Positions 1-8,434 of a stretch of DNA of 64,000 bases are shown here, piece by piece. Source of the stretch: Blastococcus capsensis (GTDB taxonomy: Bacteria > Actinomycetota > Actinomycetes > Mycobacteriales > Geodermatophilaceae); contig NZ_JASNNW010000018.1 in the NCBI RefSeq assembly GCF_030165005.1, positions 1 to 64,000 on the forward strand, given 5' to 3'. The notes beneath the pieces are model-generated. The model did no database searches. It was not told the origin of the DNA and was given only the letters and a program-made list of their open reading frames with translations. Numbering within the stretch: position 1 is the stretch's first letter; each line of letters starts with the position of its first letter. The position numbers and the translations under genes were made by a program.

Positions 1-501
1 CAGGAGGCCCGGGCACGGGAGGTCGTCGCCGGCGAACGCGCGGCCCGCACGCCGCGGTTCGTCAAGACCAGCAACGGCGCCCGATCCCTGGATGAGAAGG
101 CGCTGGCCAGGGCGCAGAGCCTGGTCGGGCTGAAGGGCTACGTCACCAACATCCCCGCCAACCTCATGCCCGCGACCGAGGTGATCGGCAGCTACCACGA
201 CCTGTGGCGGGTCGAGCAGTCCTTCCGGATGAGCAAGACCGATCTGCGGGCCAGACCGATGTTCCACCACACCCGCGACGCCATCGAGGCCCACCTCACC
301 GTCGTGTTCACCGCCCTGGCCGTGGCCCGTGAGGTCCAGAACCGCACCGGCCTGGCGATCGGCAACGTGATCCGCCAGCTGCGGCCGCTGCGCTCGGCCA
401 CGGTCGCGATCAACGGCGCCACCCAGACGTTCCACCCCGCCGTTCCCGCAGCTCAGCGGGCCATCCTCGATGCGCTACTGCAGGCGGAAGTCACGCACTA
501 A
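1..501 (+). CDS. IS4/IS1634-like transposase, C-terminal part (5' end outside window)
   Basis: The frame is open from base 1 to the TAA at 499-501, so only the C-terminal ~166 residues are visible. The segment YHDLWRVEQSFRMSK fits the Y..R..E(x6)K signature of the third catalytic acidic residue in IS4-superfamily DDE transposases. The following stretch (RPMFHHTRDAIEAHLTVVFTALAVAR) is typical of IS1634-like actinobacterial elements. It would cut and join the ends of its own insertion sequence. The gene runs convergently into the DUF2461 gene, whose reading frame ends inside this transposase. The catalytic Asp residues would lie upstream of the window, so activity cannot be judged. Confidence 0.85.
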   Translation, partial: QEARAREVVAGERAARTPRFVKTSNGARSLDEKALARAQSLVGLKGYVTNIPANLMPATEVIGSYHDLWRVEQSFRMSKTDLRARPMFHHTRDAIEAHLTVVFTALAVAREVQNRTGLAIGNVIRQLRPLRSATVAINGATQTFHPAVPAAQRAILDALLQAEVTH

Positions 502-531
502 GCAAATGATCAAAGTCGGGTCTTTCGTCGT
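1..531 (+). mobile_element. Right end of an insertion sequence (partial)
   Basis: The transposase stop at 501 is followed by about 30 bp that still look like element DNA before the C-terminal codons of a chromosomal DUF2461 gene begin on the other strand. The exact terminal repeat cannot be defined because the left end is not in the window. The junction is placed at roughly 525-535 because the DUF2461 protein reads normally up to the residues WLADNVG and then becomes unrelated. Confidence 0.55.
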
Positions 532-1167
532 GGCGCCCACGTTGTCGGCGAGCCAGTTGTTCAGCGTGGCCAGATCCCGCCACGAAGCCTGGACGCGGGT
601 CAGAACTGCCGGCGTGTGCAACCAGCCCTCTGGCGTCCAGCGCCGGGTGGCGTGCAGCGACTTGTGCTTCAGCAGGTCGGTGCGATCGTCGTCGGTGGAG
701 AAGCCGGCCGGTACCCGGACCAGACGGTCACCCTCGATGGTCCAGCCGCCGGCGCGGAGGCGACCGATCTCGGCCTCCAGTCGCGGACCCTGCACGTCGT
801 CGGCCACTGCGCGTCGGTACCGCGCCACCTGGTCGGACTCCAGGCGCCAGCTCCCTCCGGCGACCATCAGCGCGTCGGCGGAGATCTGGACGTACCAGGA
901 GCCTGCTCCGCGTCCCTCCGGCGTCACCACGGCACCTTGGTGGGTCTTGTAGGGCGTCTTGTCGTTGCTGAAGCGCACGTCGCGGTAGGGGCGGAAGACC
1001 TTCGCCGGGGCGAATTCCGGGGCCAGTTCCTCGAGAAGTGCCGTCATGGGGGCGCGAACGTGCGCCTCGTAGGCCGTCCGGTGCGCCGTCCAGTAGGTCT
1101 TGCTGTTGTCGGCCTCGAGGCCCTCGTAGAAGACCAGCCCCTCGTCGGGGAAGCCGCCGAAGCTCAT
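475..1167 (-). CDS. DUF2461 family protein, 3' end replaced by IS sequence
   Basis: 230 residues of the DUF2461 (TIGR02453) family, whose function is unknown. Family features include the FYEGLEADNSKTYW N-terminus, the FRPYRDVRFSNDKTPYKTH block and the GSWYVQISADALMVAGG block. The conserved end (WLADNVG) is followed by an atypical tail, TTKDPTLIICLVRDFRLQ, encoded by the adjacent insertion element, with the TAG stop inside the transposase gene. Only a few native residues seem lost, so the protein may still fold. The ATG (1165-1167) overlaps the stop of the upstream GNAT gene by 4 bp (ATGA), which implies translational coupling. Confidence 0.85.
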   Translation of the reverse strand: MSFGGFPDEGLVFYEGLEADNSKTYWTAHRTAYEAHVRAPMTALLEELAPEFAPAKVFRPYRDVRFSNDKTPYKTHQGAVVTPEGRGAGSWYVQISADALMVAGGSWRLESDQVARYRRAVADDVQGPRLEAEIGRLRAGGWTIEGDRLVRVPAGFSTDDDRTDLLKHKSLHATRRWTPEGWLHTPAVLTRVQASWRDLATLNNWLADNVGATTKDPTLIICLVRDFRLQ

Positions 1168-1733
1168 CGGTCCGCACCCGTCCCGTCGATCGTCGTGTAC
1201 CGGCGCAGTTCCCGCAGGGGCGCGTCGCCCGTCTCGAGCGTCCGGGCCCAGCCGTCGGCCGCCCAGCCGGCCGATTCGAGGAAGCCCGCGGAGACCCGAT
1301 CTGATTCCGGGAGCCACATCTGGATCCGCTGCACGCCGTCGCCCGCCGCCAGATCGGCGACGGCGGCCAGCAGCCGGCTGCCGTGCCCCCGGCGTCCCCA
1401 CCGGGGCTCGACCAGCAGGGGGCCCAGTTCCGCGGCCTCCGGGTCGTCGGCGACCGGGGCGACGGCGGCGAAGCCGACCACCTGGTCGCGCTCCACGGCG
1501 ACCAGGACGCGGTGGCGCGGCGTCGGGGGAGCCGTGATCGCCTCGCGCCAGGACGCGGTGACGGCGTCGTCGTCCCACTGGTCGAGGACCGCGGCGGGCA
1601 GTACGGCGCGGTACGCCGTGCGCCACGTCGTCGCCTGGACCCGGGCGATCGCCGGGGCGTCGCCCGGACGGGCGGGGCGGACGGAGACGTCCGCCGATCC
1701 CGTGAGGCGCGGGAAGGGCGGGAGGGAGGTCAC
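1164..1733 (-). CDS. GNAT family N-acetyltransferase
   Basis: About 189 residues with a GNAT fold: VSVRPARPGDAPAIARVQATTWRTAY at the N-terminus, a central strand DQVVGFAAVAP, and the acetyl-CoA binding motif A (LLVEPRWGRRGHGSRLLAAV, R-x-x-G-x-G/A type). The acceptor substrate is unknown. The GTG at 1731-1733 was chosen because conservation begins just after it; longer in-frame starts would run into the divergent neighbour. It is the first gene of a two-gene unit with the DUF2461 gene (4-bp overlap) and is divergent from the YcaQ-like gene, with about 65 bp between the starts. Confidence 0.85.
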   Translation of the reverse strand: MTSLPPFPRLTGSADVSVRPARPGDAPAIARVQATTWRTAYRAVLPAAVLDQWDDDAVTASWREAITAPPTPRHRVLVAVERDQVVGFAAVAPVADDPEAAELGPLLVEPRWGRRGHGSRLLAAVADLAAGDGVQRIQMWLPESDRVSAGFLESAGWAADGWARTLETGDAPLRELRRYTTIDGTGADR

Positions 1734-1798
1734 CCGGGCAGCGTATGTCCGCAGCTCCCGGCCGCGGAGGTCGTACCCGGCAGGCAGGATCGGACGAC

Positions 1799-3022
1799 GT
1801 GACCGCTGTCGAACGGCTGCCCGCCGCACTGGCCCGGCGCATCGCCCTCGCCGCGCAGGGCTTCGCCGACCCGCGACCGGCCACCGCGGTCGGCACGCGG
1901 CAGCTGCGTCGGCTCACCGACCGGGTCTCGGTGGTGCAGATCGACTCGGTCAACGTGCTCTCCCGGTCGCACTACCTCCCCGCCTTCAGCCGCCTCGGCC
2001 CCTACCCCCGGCCGGCGCTCGATGCGCTGTCCAACCGGCGGCACGAGCTGTTCGAGTACTGGGCGCACGAGGCGTCCTTCCTCCCGGTGCGGCTGCACCC
2101 GTACCTGCGCTGGCGCATGGCCGCTGCGGACCAGGAGGCATGGGGCTCGATGATCCGGGTCCATCGGGAGCGCCCGGAGTACGTCGCCGCGCTGCTCGAT
2201 CGGATCCGCTCCGACGGGCCTCTCCGGGCCAGCCAGCTGCAGGAGGAGCGGCCCGACCGGCCAGGCAGCATGTGGAACTGGCACGCAGGCAAGGCCGCCC
2301 TGGAGTACCTGTTCTTCACCGGTGCGCTGACCTCGACCGCCCGGACGGCGGGCTTCGAGCGGGTCTACGACCTGCCCGAGCGCGTGTTGCCCGCCGAGAT
2401 CCTGGCCGCGCCCACCCCGGACCGTGCCGACGCCATCCGGGAGCTGGTCCGCGCCGCCGCCCGCGCACTGGGTGTGGCCACCGAGACCGACCTGCGTGAC
2501 TATTTCCGGCTCGGCCCGGCCGACGCGCGGACGGCGATCGCCGAGCTCGCCGATGCCGGTGAGCTCCAGCCGGTGGAGGTGGTGGGCTGGGGCCGCCCGG
2601 CGTGGCTGGACCCGGCGGCCCGGCGTCCCCGGTGGATCCGCGCACGGGCCCTCCTGAGCCCTTTCGACTCCCTCGTCTGGGAACGTCCGCGTGTGGAGCG
2701 CATCTTCGGCTTTCGGTACCGCCTGGAGATCTACACGCCGGCGGTCAAGCGGGTGCACGGCTACTACGTCCTGCCGTTCCTGCTCGGCGACCAGCTCGTC
2801 GCCCGCGTCGACCTCAAGGCGGACCGGCAGGCAGGCGTGCTGCGGGTGCAGGCCGCGCACGCCGAGGAACGGACCGACCGTGCTGCCGTCGCCGGCGCGC
2901 TGGCCGACGAGCTGCGGCTGCTGGCCGGCTGGACGGGGCTGGGCGACGTCGCCGTCGTCGAGCGGGGCGACCTGTGGCCCGAGCTCAGTCGCGCGCTGCG
3001 GATCCCGTCGTCCCCGGCGTGA
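1799..3022 (+). CDS. YcaQ/AlkX-like winged-helix protein (putative DNA glycosylase)
   Basis: 407 residues of the winged-helix HTH_42 family that includes E. coli YcaQ (AlkX) and the crosslink glycosylase AlkZ. The motif QID (Q47-D49, in [23 protein letters not shown]) corresponds to the catalytic Q-x-D of that family. The conserved [16 protein letters not shown] block and the C-terminal strand-rich part ([23 protein letters not shown]) are present. The likely role is excision of alkylated bases or unhooking of interstrand crosslinks, by family analogy. The GTG at 1799 is chosen for homology; the preceding AGGAT is a weak ribosome site. Its 3' end overlaps the convergent DUF1232 gene by about 38 bp. 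Confidence 0.85.
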   Translation: MTAVERLPAALARRIALAAQGFADPRPATAVGTRQLRRLTDRVSVVQIDSVNVLSRSHYLPAFSRLGPYPRPALDALSNRRHELFEYWAHEASFLPVRLHPYLRWRMAAADQEAWGSMIRVHRERPEYVAALLDRIRSDGPLRASQLQEERPDRPGSMWNWHAGKAALEYLFFTGALTSTARTAGFERVYDLPERVLPAEILAAPTPDRADAIRELVRAAARALGVATETDLRDYFRLGPADARTAIAELADAGELQPVEVVGWGRPAWLDPAARRPRWIRARALLSPFDSLVWERPRVERIFGFRYRLEIYTPAVKRVHGYYVLPFLLGDQLVARVDLKADRQAGVLRVQAAHAEERTDRAAVAGALADELRLLAGWTGLGDVAVVERGDLWPELSRALRIPSSPA

Positions 3023-3416
3023 GCCCGGCCAGCCGGAGCACGACCGCCAGCCCGGCCGGCTCGCCCGGCCAGTGCCGCGCGAGCGCCTCGTCGCCGGCGC
3101 CGCGCACCACGGACCGCAACGCCCAGGCGACGACCACCACGTCGTCGGCGTAACCGAGCACCGGGACCACGTCGGGGACCAGGTCGACCGGCGAGAGCAG
3201 GTAGGCCAGCAGCACCCACAGCCGGATCCGCAGTCGCCGCGGGAGCGACCGGTCGGCGGCCAGGCGGCGCACGAGCCGGACGACGTCGGGCAGCAGGCGC
3301 AGGCCGTCGCGCACGGTGAGCCCGTCGGGGCGGGTGCGCCAGAGGACGGCGAGCAGCAGCAGCCACACGATCAGCAGCCCGCCGGCGACGGCGATCAGCA
3401 GGCGCAGCCAGTCCAC
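2985..3416 (-). CDS. YkvA/DUF1232 family membrane protein
   Basis: 143 residues. A hydrophobic N-terminal segment ([21 protein letters not shown]) predicts one membrane anchor. The DUF1232 core follows as [36 protein letters not shown], the family hallmark (Y-L-x-SP-D-L-I/V-PD...D). The biochemical function of the family is unknown. The start is a GTG at 3414-3416. It converges on the YcaQ-like gene, with a 38-bp overlap of coding regions, and diverges from thyX, with about 40 bp between the starts. Confidence 0.85.
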   Translation of the reverse strand: MDWLRLLIAVAGGLLIVWLLLLAVLWRTRPDGLTVRDGLRLLPDVVRLVRRLAADRSLPRRLRIRLWVLLAYLLSPVDLVPDVVPVLGYADDVVVVAWALRSVVRGAGDEALARHWPGEPAGLAVVLRLAGLTPGTTGSAARD

Positions 3417-3455
3417 ACCGCCAGTGTGCCGGGCCCGCGGCCGTACGCTCGGGCC

Positions 3456-4208
3456 GTGCCCCAGATCGTGCCGCTCCGGGTCCAGGTCATCGCGCAGACC
3501 CGGTTCACCCCACCGGCGGACGTGCCGTGGGAGACCGACGCCGACGGCGGCCAGGCGCTCGCCGAGTTCGCCGGCCGGGCCTGCTACCAGTCGTGGGAGA
3601 AGCCGAACCCGGCGACGGCGACCAACGCCGGTTACCTCCGGCACATCCTCGAGGTCGGCCACCTCTCGGTGCTCGAGCACGGCACGGTCAGCATGTACCT
3701 CACCGGCGTCTCCCGGTCGCTGACCCACGAGCTGGTCCGGCACCGGCACTTCTCCTACAGCCAGCTCTCGCAGCGCTACGTCCCCGAGGGCGACGCGGCG
3801 GTCGTCGAGCCGGCCGTCATCGCCGGGGACCCCGAGCTGCACGAGCAGTTCCGCGCCGCCACCGAGGCGTCGCTGGCGGCGTACCGCGCGCTCCTCGAGC
3901 GGCTGGAGGAGCGGTTCGCCGACGTCCCGAATGCCACGCTGCGCCGGAAGCAGGCCCGTCAGGCCGCGCGCGCGGTGCTGCCCAACGCCACCGAGACGCG
4001 GATCGTCGTCACCGGCAACTACCGGGCGTGGCGGCACTTCGTCGCCATGCGGGCGAGCGAGCACGCCGACGTCGAGATCCGTGAGCTCGCGATCGCCTGC
4101 CTGCGCGAGCTGCAGCGGATCGCCGGCAACGTCTTCGGCGACTTCCGGATCAGCGCCTTGGCCGACGGCACCGAGGTCGCTGCCAGCCCCTTCGTCGCCG
4201 AAGGCTGA
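3456..4208 (+). CDS. thyX: Flavin-dependent thymidylate synthase ThyX
   Basis: 250 residues. ThyX makes dTMP from dUMP using methylene-THF, FAD and NADPH and regenerates tetrahydrofolate. The ThyX signature RHR(x7)S is present as R95-H96-R97...S105 ([14 protein letters not shown]). Other family blocks are GHLSVLEHG and the C-terminal [16 protein letters not shown] region. The start is GTG at 3456, about 40 bp from the divergent DUF1232 start. In mycobacteria thyX also precedes dapA and rnj, so the position is conserved. The unusual point is that thyA follows directly. Confidence 0.96.
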   Translation: MPQIVPLRVQVIAQTRFTPPADVPWETDADGGQALAEFAGRACYQSWEKPNPATATNAGYLRHILEVGHLSVLEHGTVSMYLTGVSRSLTHELVRHRHFSYSQLSQRYVPEGDAAVVEPAVIAGDPELHEQFRAATEASLAAYRALLERLEERFADVPNATLRRKQARQAARAVLPNATETRIVVTGNYRAWRHFVAMRASEHADVEIRELAIACLRELQRIAGNVFGDFRISALADGTEVAASPFVAEG

Positions 4209-4285
4209 TACGCCTCGCCGGCACCTCCTGGCACGTCAGCCGCTGGCCTCACGGAGCGTCGGTGGCCGGCCGTAGTCTCGGACCC

Positions 4286-5092
4286 GTGGCAGCCCCGATC
4301 GACACCCAGTACGAGGACCTCCTGCGGCGGATCCTGGAGCATGGGACCCCGAAGGAGGACCGCACGGGTACCGGCACGGTCAGCCTGTTCGGCGAGCGGC
4401 TCCGGTACGACCTGTCCGAGAGCTTCCCCTTGGTGACGACGAAGAAGGTGCACTTCAAGTCGGTCGCCGTGGAGCTGCTGTGGTTCCTGCGGGGCGACAG
4501 CAACATCGGCTGGCTGCAGGAGAACGGCGTCACCATCTGGGACGAGTGGGCCTCCCCCGACGGCGAGCTCGGGCCGGTGTACGGCGTGCAGTGGCGGTCC
4601 TGGCCCACCCCGGACGGGCAGCAGGTCGACCAGATCGCGAACCTGCTCGAGACGCTGCGGACCGACCCCGACTCCCGCCGGATGATCGTCTCGGCGTGGA
4701 ACGTTGCAGCCTTGCCCGACATGGCTCTGGCGCCCTGCCATGCCTTCTTCCAGTTCTACGTGGCCGACGGCAAGCTCTCCTGCCAGCTGTACCAGCGCAG
4801 CGCCGACATGTTCCTCGGGGTGCCGTTCAACATCGCCAGCTACGCGCTGCTCACCCGCATGGTCGCCGCCCAGGTGGGCCTGGTGCCGGGCGATTTCATC
4901 TGGGTGGGCGGTGACTGCCACATCTACAACAACCACGTCGACCAGGTGACCGAGCAGCTGTCCCGCGACGTGCGGCCGTTCCCGACGCTGGAGCTGGCAG
5001 ACGCCCCGTCATTGTTCGACTACACCTACGGGCACGTCACGCTGCGCGACTACCGGCACCACCCCGCGATCCGGGCAGCCGTGGCAGTGTGA
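4286..5092 (+). CDS. thyA: Thymidylate synthase ThyA
   Basis: 268 residues, the usual length. ThyA methylates dUMP to dTMP and oxidises methylene-THF to dihydrofolate. It contains [13 protein letters not shown] (phosphate loop), the catalytic Cys151 in [12 protein letters not shown], the dUMP-binding [20 protein letters not shown] block and the IYNNHVDQ motif. GTG at 4286 ([13 protein letters not shown]) was preferred over the in-frame GTG at 4262 because homology begins there. The next gene, dfrA, recycles the dihydrofolate produced by this enzyme, so thyA-dfrA forms a functional pair directly behind the alternative synthase thyX. Confidence 0.96.
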   Translation: MAAPIDTQYEDLLRRILEHGTPKEDRTGTGTVSLFGERLRYDLSESFPLVTTKKVHFKSVAVELLWFLRGDSNIGWLQENGVTIWDEWASPDGELGPVYGVQWRSWPTPDGQQVDQIANLLETLRTDPDSRRMIVSAWNVAALPDMALAPCHAFFQFYVADGKLSCQLYQRSADMFLGVPFNIASYALLTRMVAAQVGLVPGDFIWVGGDCHIYNNHVDQVTEQLSRDVRPFPTLELADAPSLFDYTYGHVTLRDYRHHPAIRAAVAV

Positions 5093-5165
5093 CCGAGCTT
5101 GCGAGGTCACCGATGGGCGCAGCACGGTCCGGAGCGGGCCCGACGATCGCCAGCGAGGCGGACAC

Positions 5166-5699
5166 GTGACGGTCGCGCTGATCTGGGCGCAGGCCCGTGG
5201 CGGCGTCATCGGCGCAGAGGGCGGCCTGCCCTGGCACCTCCCCGAGGACCTGGCCCTGTTCCGGCGGCTGACCACCGGCTCGACGGTCGTGATGGGACGG
5301 CGGACGTGGGAGTCGCTGCCTGACCGCTTCCGCCCGCTGCCCGGCCGGCACAACGTCGTGCTGACGACCGACCGCGCGTGGTCCGCCGACGGCGCACGGT
5401 CCGCGAACTCCGTCGAGCAGGTCCTGGGCGAGCACCAGTCGTTCTGGGTGATCGGCGGGGGAGTGGTCTACGCGGCTTTCCTGCCGCACGCGGACCGCGT
5501 GGTGGTCACCGACGTGGACGCCGACCTCGCGGGGGACACCTGGGCGCCGGACCTCGTCGGCTGGACCCGTTCGTCGCGGACGCCCGCCGAGGGCTGGTCG
5601 GTGTCCGCCTCGGCGGGACTGCCCTTTGCGGTGTCGGAGTACGCGCGCCCCGGGCGCGACCGGGCCGTGTCCCGGGGCTCGGTAGATTCCACGTCATGA
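5166..5699 (+). CDS. dfrA: Dihydrofolate reductase
   Basis: 177 residues. It reduces dihydrofolate to tetrahydrofolate with NADPH. The N-terminus VALIWAQARGGVIGAEGGLPWHLPEDL carries the conserved LPWHLPED segment with the folate-binding acidic residue. VVMGRRTWESLP and FWVIGGGVVYAAFLP match the two nucleotide-binding blocks. The start is GTG at 5166, 73 bp after thyA. The stop overlaps the dapA start by 4 bp (ATGA). The C-terminal tail after SEYARPG is longer than usual. Confidence 0.94.
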   Translation: MTVALIWAQARGGVIGAEGGLPWHLPEDLALFRRLTTGSTVVMGRRTWESLPDRFRPLPGRHNVVLTTDRAWSADGARSANSVEQVLGEHQSFWVIGGGVVYAAFLPHADRVVVTDVDADLAGDTWAPDLVGWTRSSRTPAEGWSVSASAGLPFAVSEYARPGRDRAVSRGSVDSTS

Positions 5700-6592
5700 G
5701 CACCGACCCTGCCCGGCCGTTCGGGCGCGTCCTGACGGCGATGATCACCCCGCTCGCCGAGGACGGCTCGATCGACCTGGCCGGCGCGCAGCAGCTGGCC
5801 GCGCACCTGGTCGAGCGGGGCGGCAGCGACGGGCTGGTCGTCTTCGGCACGACCGGGGAGTCGCCGACGATCAGCGACGCCGAGCAGCACGCCGTGCTGG
5901 AGGCCGTCCTCGACGCCGTGGGCGATCGTGCCACCGTCGTCGCCGGCGTCGGGACCAACGACACCGCGCACTCCATCGAGAAGGCGCGGTCGGCCGAACG
6001 GCTGGGCGTCGACGGACTGCTGGTCGTCACCCCGTACTACAACAACCCCCCGCAGGCCGGACTGCTCCGGCACTTCACCTCGATCGCCGACAGCACCGAT
6101 CTGCCGGTGATGCTGTATGACATCCCGCCGCGCTCGGTGGTGCCGATCGAGGTGGAGACGCTCGTGCGGGCGGCCGAGCACCCACGCATCGTCGCGGTCA
6201 AGGACGCCAAGGCGGACATGGGTGCCATCGCGTGGACGCTGGCCCGCACCGACCTCGCCTACTACAGCGGCGAGGACATGCTCACCTTGCCGATCCTCGC
6301 CCTGGGCGGTGTCGGTGTGGTCAGCGTCGTCAGCCACGTGGTCGGCCCCCGGCTGGCCGAGATGATCTCGGCCGTGGAGAGCGGCGACCTGGACACCGCC
6401 CGGTCCATCAACCAGAGCCTGCTGCCGGTCTACACCGGCATCTTCCGCACCCAGGGGGTCATCCTCACCAAGGCGGCGCTCAACGAGCTCGGCCTTCCGG
6501 CCGGTCCCGTGCGCCCGCCGCTGGTCGACGCCACCCCCGAACAGATCGCGCAGCTGCGCGCCGACCTCGCCGCCGGCGGGGTCCAGCTCTGA
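5696..6592 (+). CDS. dapA: 4-hydroxy-tetrahydrodipicolinate synthase
   Basis: 298 residues, (beta/alpha)8 barrel. It condenses pyruvate with aspartate semialdehyde in the lysine and meso-diaminopimelate pathway. Visible motifs are VVFGTTGESPTIS, VVTPYYNNPPQ with the active-site tyrosine, and the Schiff-base lysine K169 in IVAVKDAKAD. The ATG at 5696 overlaps the dfrA stop by 4 bp. dapF, which acts later in the same pathway, lies at 42.5 kb. The order thyX...dapA-rnj is shared with mycobacteria. Confidence 0.96.
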   Translation: MSTDPARPFGRVLTAMITPLAEDGSIDLAGAQQLAAHLVERGGSDGLVVFGTTGESPTISDAEQHAVLEAVLDAVGDRATVVAGVGTNDTAHSIEKARSAERLGVDGLLVVTPYYNNPPQAGLLRHFTSIADSTDLPVMLYDIPPRSVVPIEVETLVRAAEHPRIVAVKDAKADMGAIAWTLARTDLAYYSGEDMLTLPILALGGVGVVSVVSHVVGPRLAEMISAVESGDLDTARSINQSLLPVYTGIFRTQGVILTKAALNELGLPAGPVRPPLVDATPEQIAQLRADLAAGGVQL

Positions 6593-6606
6593 GAGGCGAC
6601 GACGTC

Positions 6607-8307
6607 GTGAGTGGTCAGGTCACCCAGCCCCATCTGGACCTCAAGGCACCCCCGCCCCTCCCCGAGGGGGGCCTGCGCGTCATGGCGCTGGGCGGTCTCG
6701 GCGAGATCGGCCGCAACATGGCCGTGCTCGAGTTCGACGGCTCCTTGCTCGTCATCGACTGCGGCGTCCTCTTCCCGGAGGCCGAGCAGCCCGGCATCGA
6801 TCTGATCCTGCCCGACTTCGGCGTCATCGAGCACCGCCTCGACGACATCGTCGCCGTCGTCCTCACACACGGGCACGAGGACCACATCGGGGCGATCCCG
6901 TACCTGCTGCGGCTTCGGGAGGACATCCCGCTGGTCGGCTCGCGGTTCACCCTCGCGCTGGTCGCGGCCAAGCTCCGCGAGCACCGGCTGGACGCGACGC
7001 TGGTCGAGGTGGCTGCCGGGGACGACCACCTGGCGGGGCCGTTCCACTGCGAGTTCATCTCGGTGAACCACTCGATCCCCGACGCCCTCGCCGTTGCCGT
7101 GCACACCCCGGCCGGTCTGCTCGTGCACACCGGCGACTTCAAGATGGACCAGTTGCCACTCGACGGCGTCCTCACCGACCTGGGTGCGTTCGCCCGGCTC
7201 GGTGTCGAGGGCATCGACCTGCTGATGGCCGACTCCACCAACGCCGAGGTGCCGGGGTTCGTCACCCCCGAGCGGTCGATCGGCCCGGTGCTCGACGACG
7301 TCTTCGCCCGCGCCTCGCAGCGGCTGATCGTCTCCAGCTTCGCCAGCCACGTGCACCGCATCCAGCAGGTGCTCGACTGCGCGGACAAGCACGGCCGGAA
7401 GGTCGCCCTCGTGGGCCGCTCGATGGTGCGCAACATGGGGGTGGCCCGCGACCTGGGCCTGCTGAGCGTGGCGCCCGGGCTGATGGTCTCCCTGGACGAC
7501 GCCGCCAAGATGCCGCCCGAGCAGGTGGTGCTGGTCAGCACCGGCTCCCAGGGCGAGCCGCTGTCGGCACTGGGCCGCATGGCGCGGGGCGACCACCACC
7601 AGGTGACCATCGAATCCGGCGACACCGTCGTCCTCGCCTCGTCCCTGGTACCCGGGAACGAGACGGCCGTCTACAAGGTCATCAACGGCCTGGCCCGGCT
7701 GGGCGCGACCGTGGTGCACAAGGAGACCGCGCGGGTGCACGTCTCCGGGCACGCGCCGGCCGGTGAGCTGCGCACGCTGCTCAACGTCGCCAAGCCGCGC
7801 TACCTGATGCCGGTGCACGGGGAGTGGCGGCACCTGCGGGCGCACGCCAAGCTCGCCGAGGAGACCGGCATGGCCACCGACCGCATCCTCCTGGCCGAGG
7901 ACGGCGTCGTCGTCGACCTCGTCGACGGCAAGGCGACGATCGTCGGCTCTGTCCCCATCGGCAACGTGTACGTCGACGGGCTGAACGTCGGCGACGTCGG
8001 CGAGGAGGCGCTGCAGGCGCGACGGATCCTCGGCGACGAGGGCTTCGTCGCCCTCACCGTGGTCATCGAGCCCTCGACCGGGACGATCGTCCGCCCGGTG
8101 CACCTGTCGACCAAGGGGTTCTCCGACGACCCGTCGGCGTTCGACGAGGTGCTGAAGCTGGTCGAGGACAACCTCAAGCGAGCGCTGTCCGACGACGGCG
8201 TCGACGCGCACCGGCTCTCCCAGATCATCCGGCGGACCGTGGGCAAGTGGGTGTCGGACAAGCACCGCCGTCGCCCGATGATCATCCCAACGGTCCTCGA
8301 GGTCTGA
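6607..8307 (+). CDS. rnj: Ribonuclease J
   Basis: 566 residues. RNase J is a metallo-beta-lactamase/beta-CASP nuclease with 5'-3' exo- and endoribonuclease activity in mRNA decay and rRNA maturation. The metal-binding motif H88-G-H90-E-D92-H93 is present, as are the later GDFKMD and the C-terminal beta-CASP motif SGHAPAGELRTLLNVAKPRYLMPVHGE. The family signature GGLGEIGRNM is at the N-terminus. GTG at 6607 lies 14 bp after the dapA stop, so the two are probably cotranscribed. An inverted repeat at 8354-8389 follows the gene. Confidence 0.96.
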   Translation: MSGQVTQPHLDLKAPPPLPEGGLRVMALGGLGEIGRNMAVLEFDGSLLVIDCGVLFPEAEQPGIDLILPDFGVIEHRLDDIVAVVLTHGHEDHIGAIPYLLRLREDIPLVGSRFTLALVAAKLREHRLDATLVEVAAGDDHLAGPFHCEFISVNHSIPDALAVAVHTPAGLLVHTGDFKMDQLPLDGVLTDLGAFARLGVEGIDLLMADSTNAEVPGFVTPERSIGPVLDDVFARASQRLIVSSFASHVHRIQQVLDCADKHGRKVALVGRSMVRNMGVARDLGLLSVAPGLMVSLDDAAKMPPEQVVLVSTGSQGEPLSALGRMARGDHHQVTIESGDTVVLASSLVPGNETAVYKVINGLARLGATVVHKETARVHVSGHAPAGELRTLLNVAKPRYLMPVHGEWRHLRAHAKLAEETGMATDRILLAEDGVVVDLVDGKATIVGSVPIGNVYVDGLNVGDVGEEALQARRILGDEGFVALTVVIEPSTGTIVRPVHLSTKGFSDDPSAFDEVLKLVEDNLKRALSDDGVDAHRLSQIIRRTVGKWVSDKHRRRPMIIPTVLEV

Positions 8308-8353
8308 CGCGGCCGCAGCTGCTCCTTGTTGATCAGGTGACAGTGATCACCTT

Positions 8354-8389
8354 GGGTCCTGGCCCACGGTCGGTGCTGACCCAGGACCC
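8354..8389. terminator. Inverted repeat between convergent rnj and S9 peptidase genes
   Basis: GGGTCCTGG (8354-8362) pairs perfectly with CCAGGACCC (8381-8389) around an 18-nt loop. It sits between two convergent genes, so it may end transcription from both sides. There is no U-tract, which is common in high-GC actinobacteria. Confidence 0.55.
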
Positions 8390-8434
8390 GGAACGGTGAG
8401 CCAGGACGGCGGGGGGAGCCCCACCCCGGCCGGG

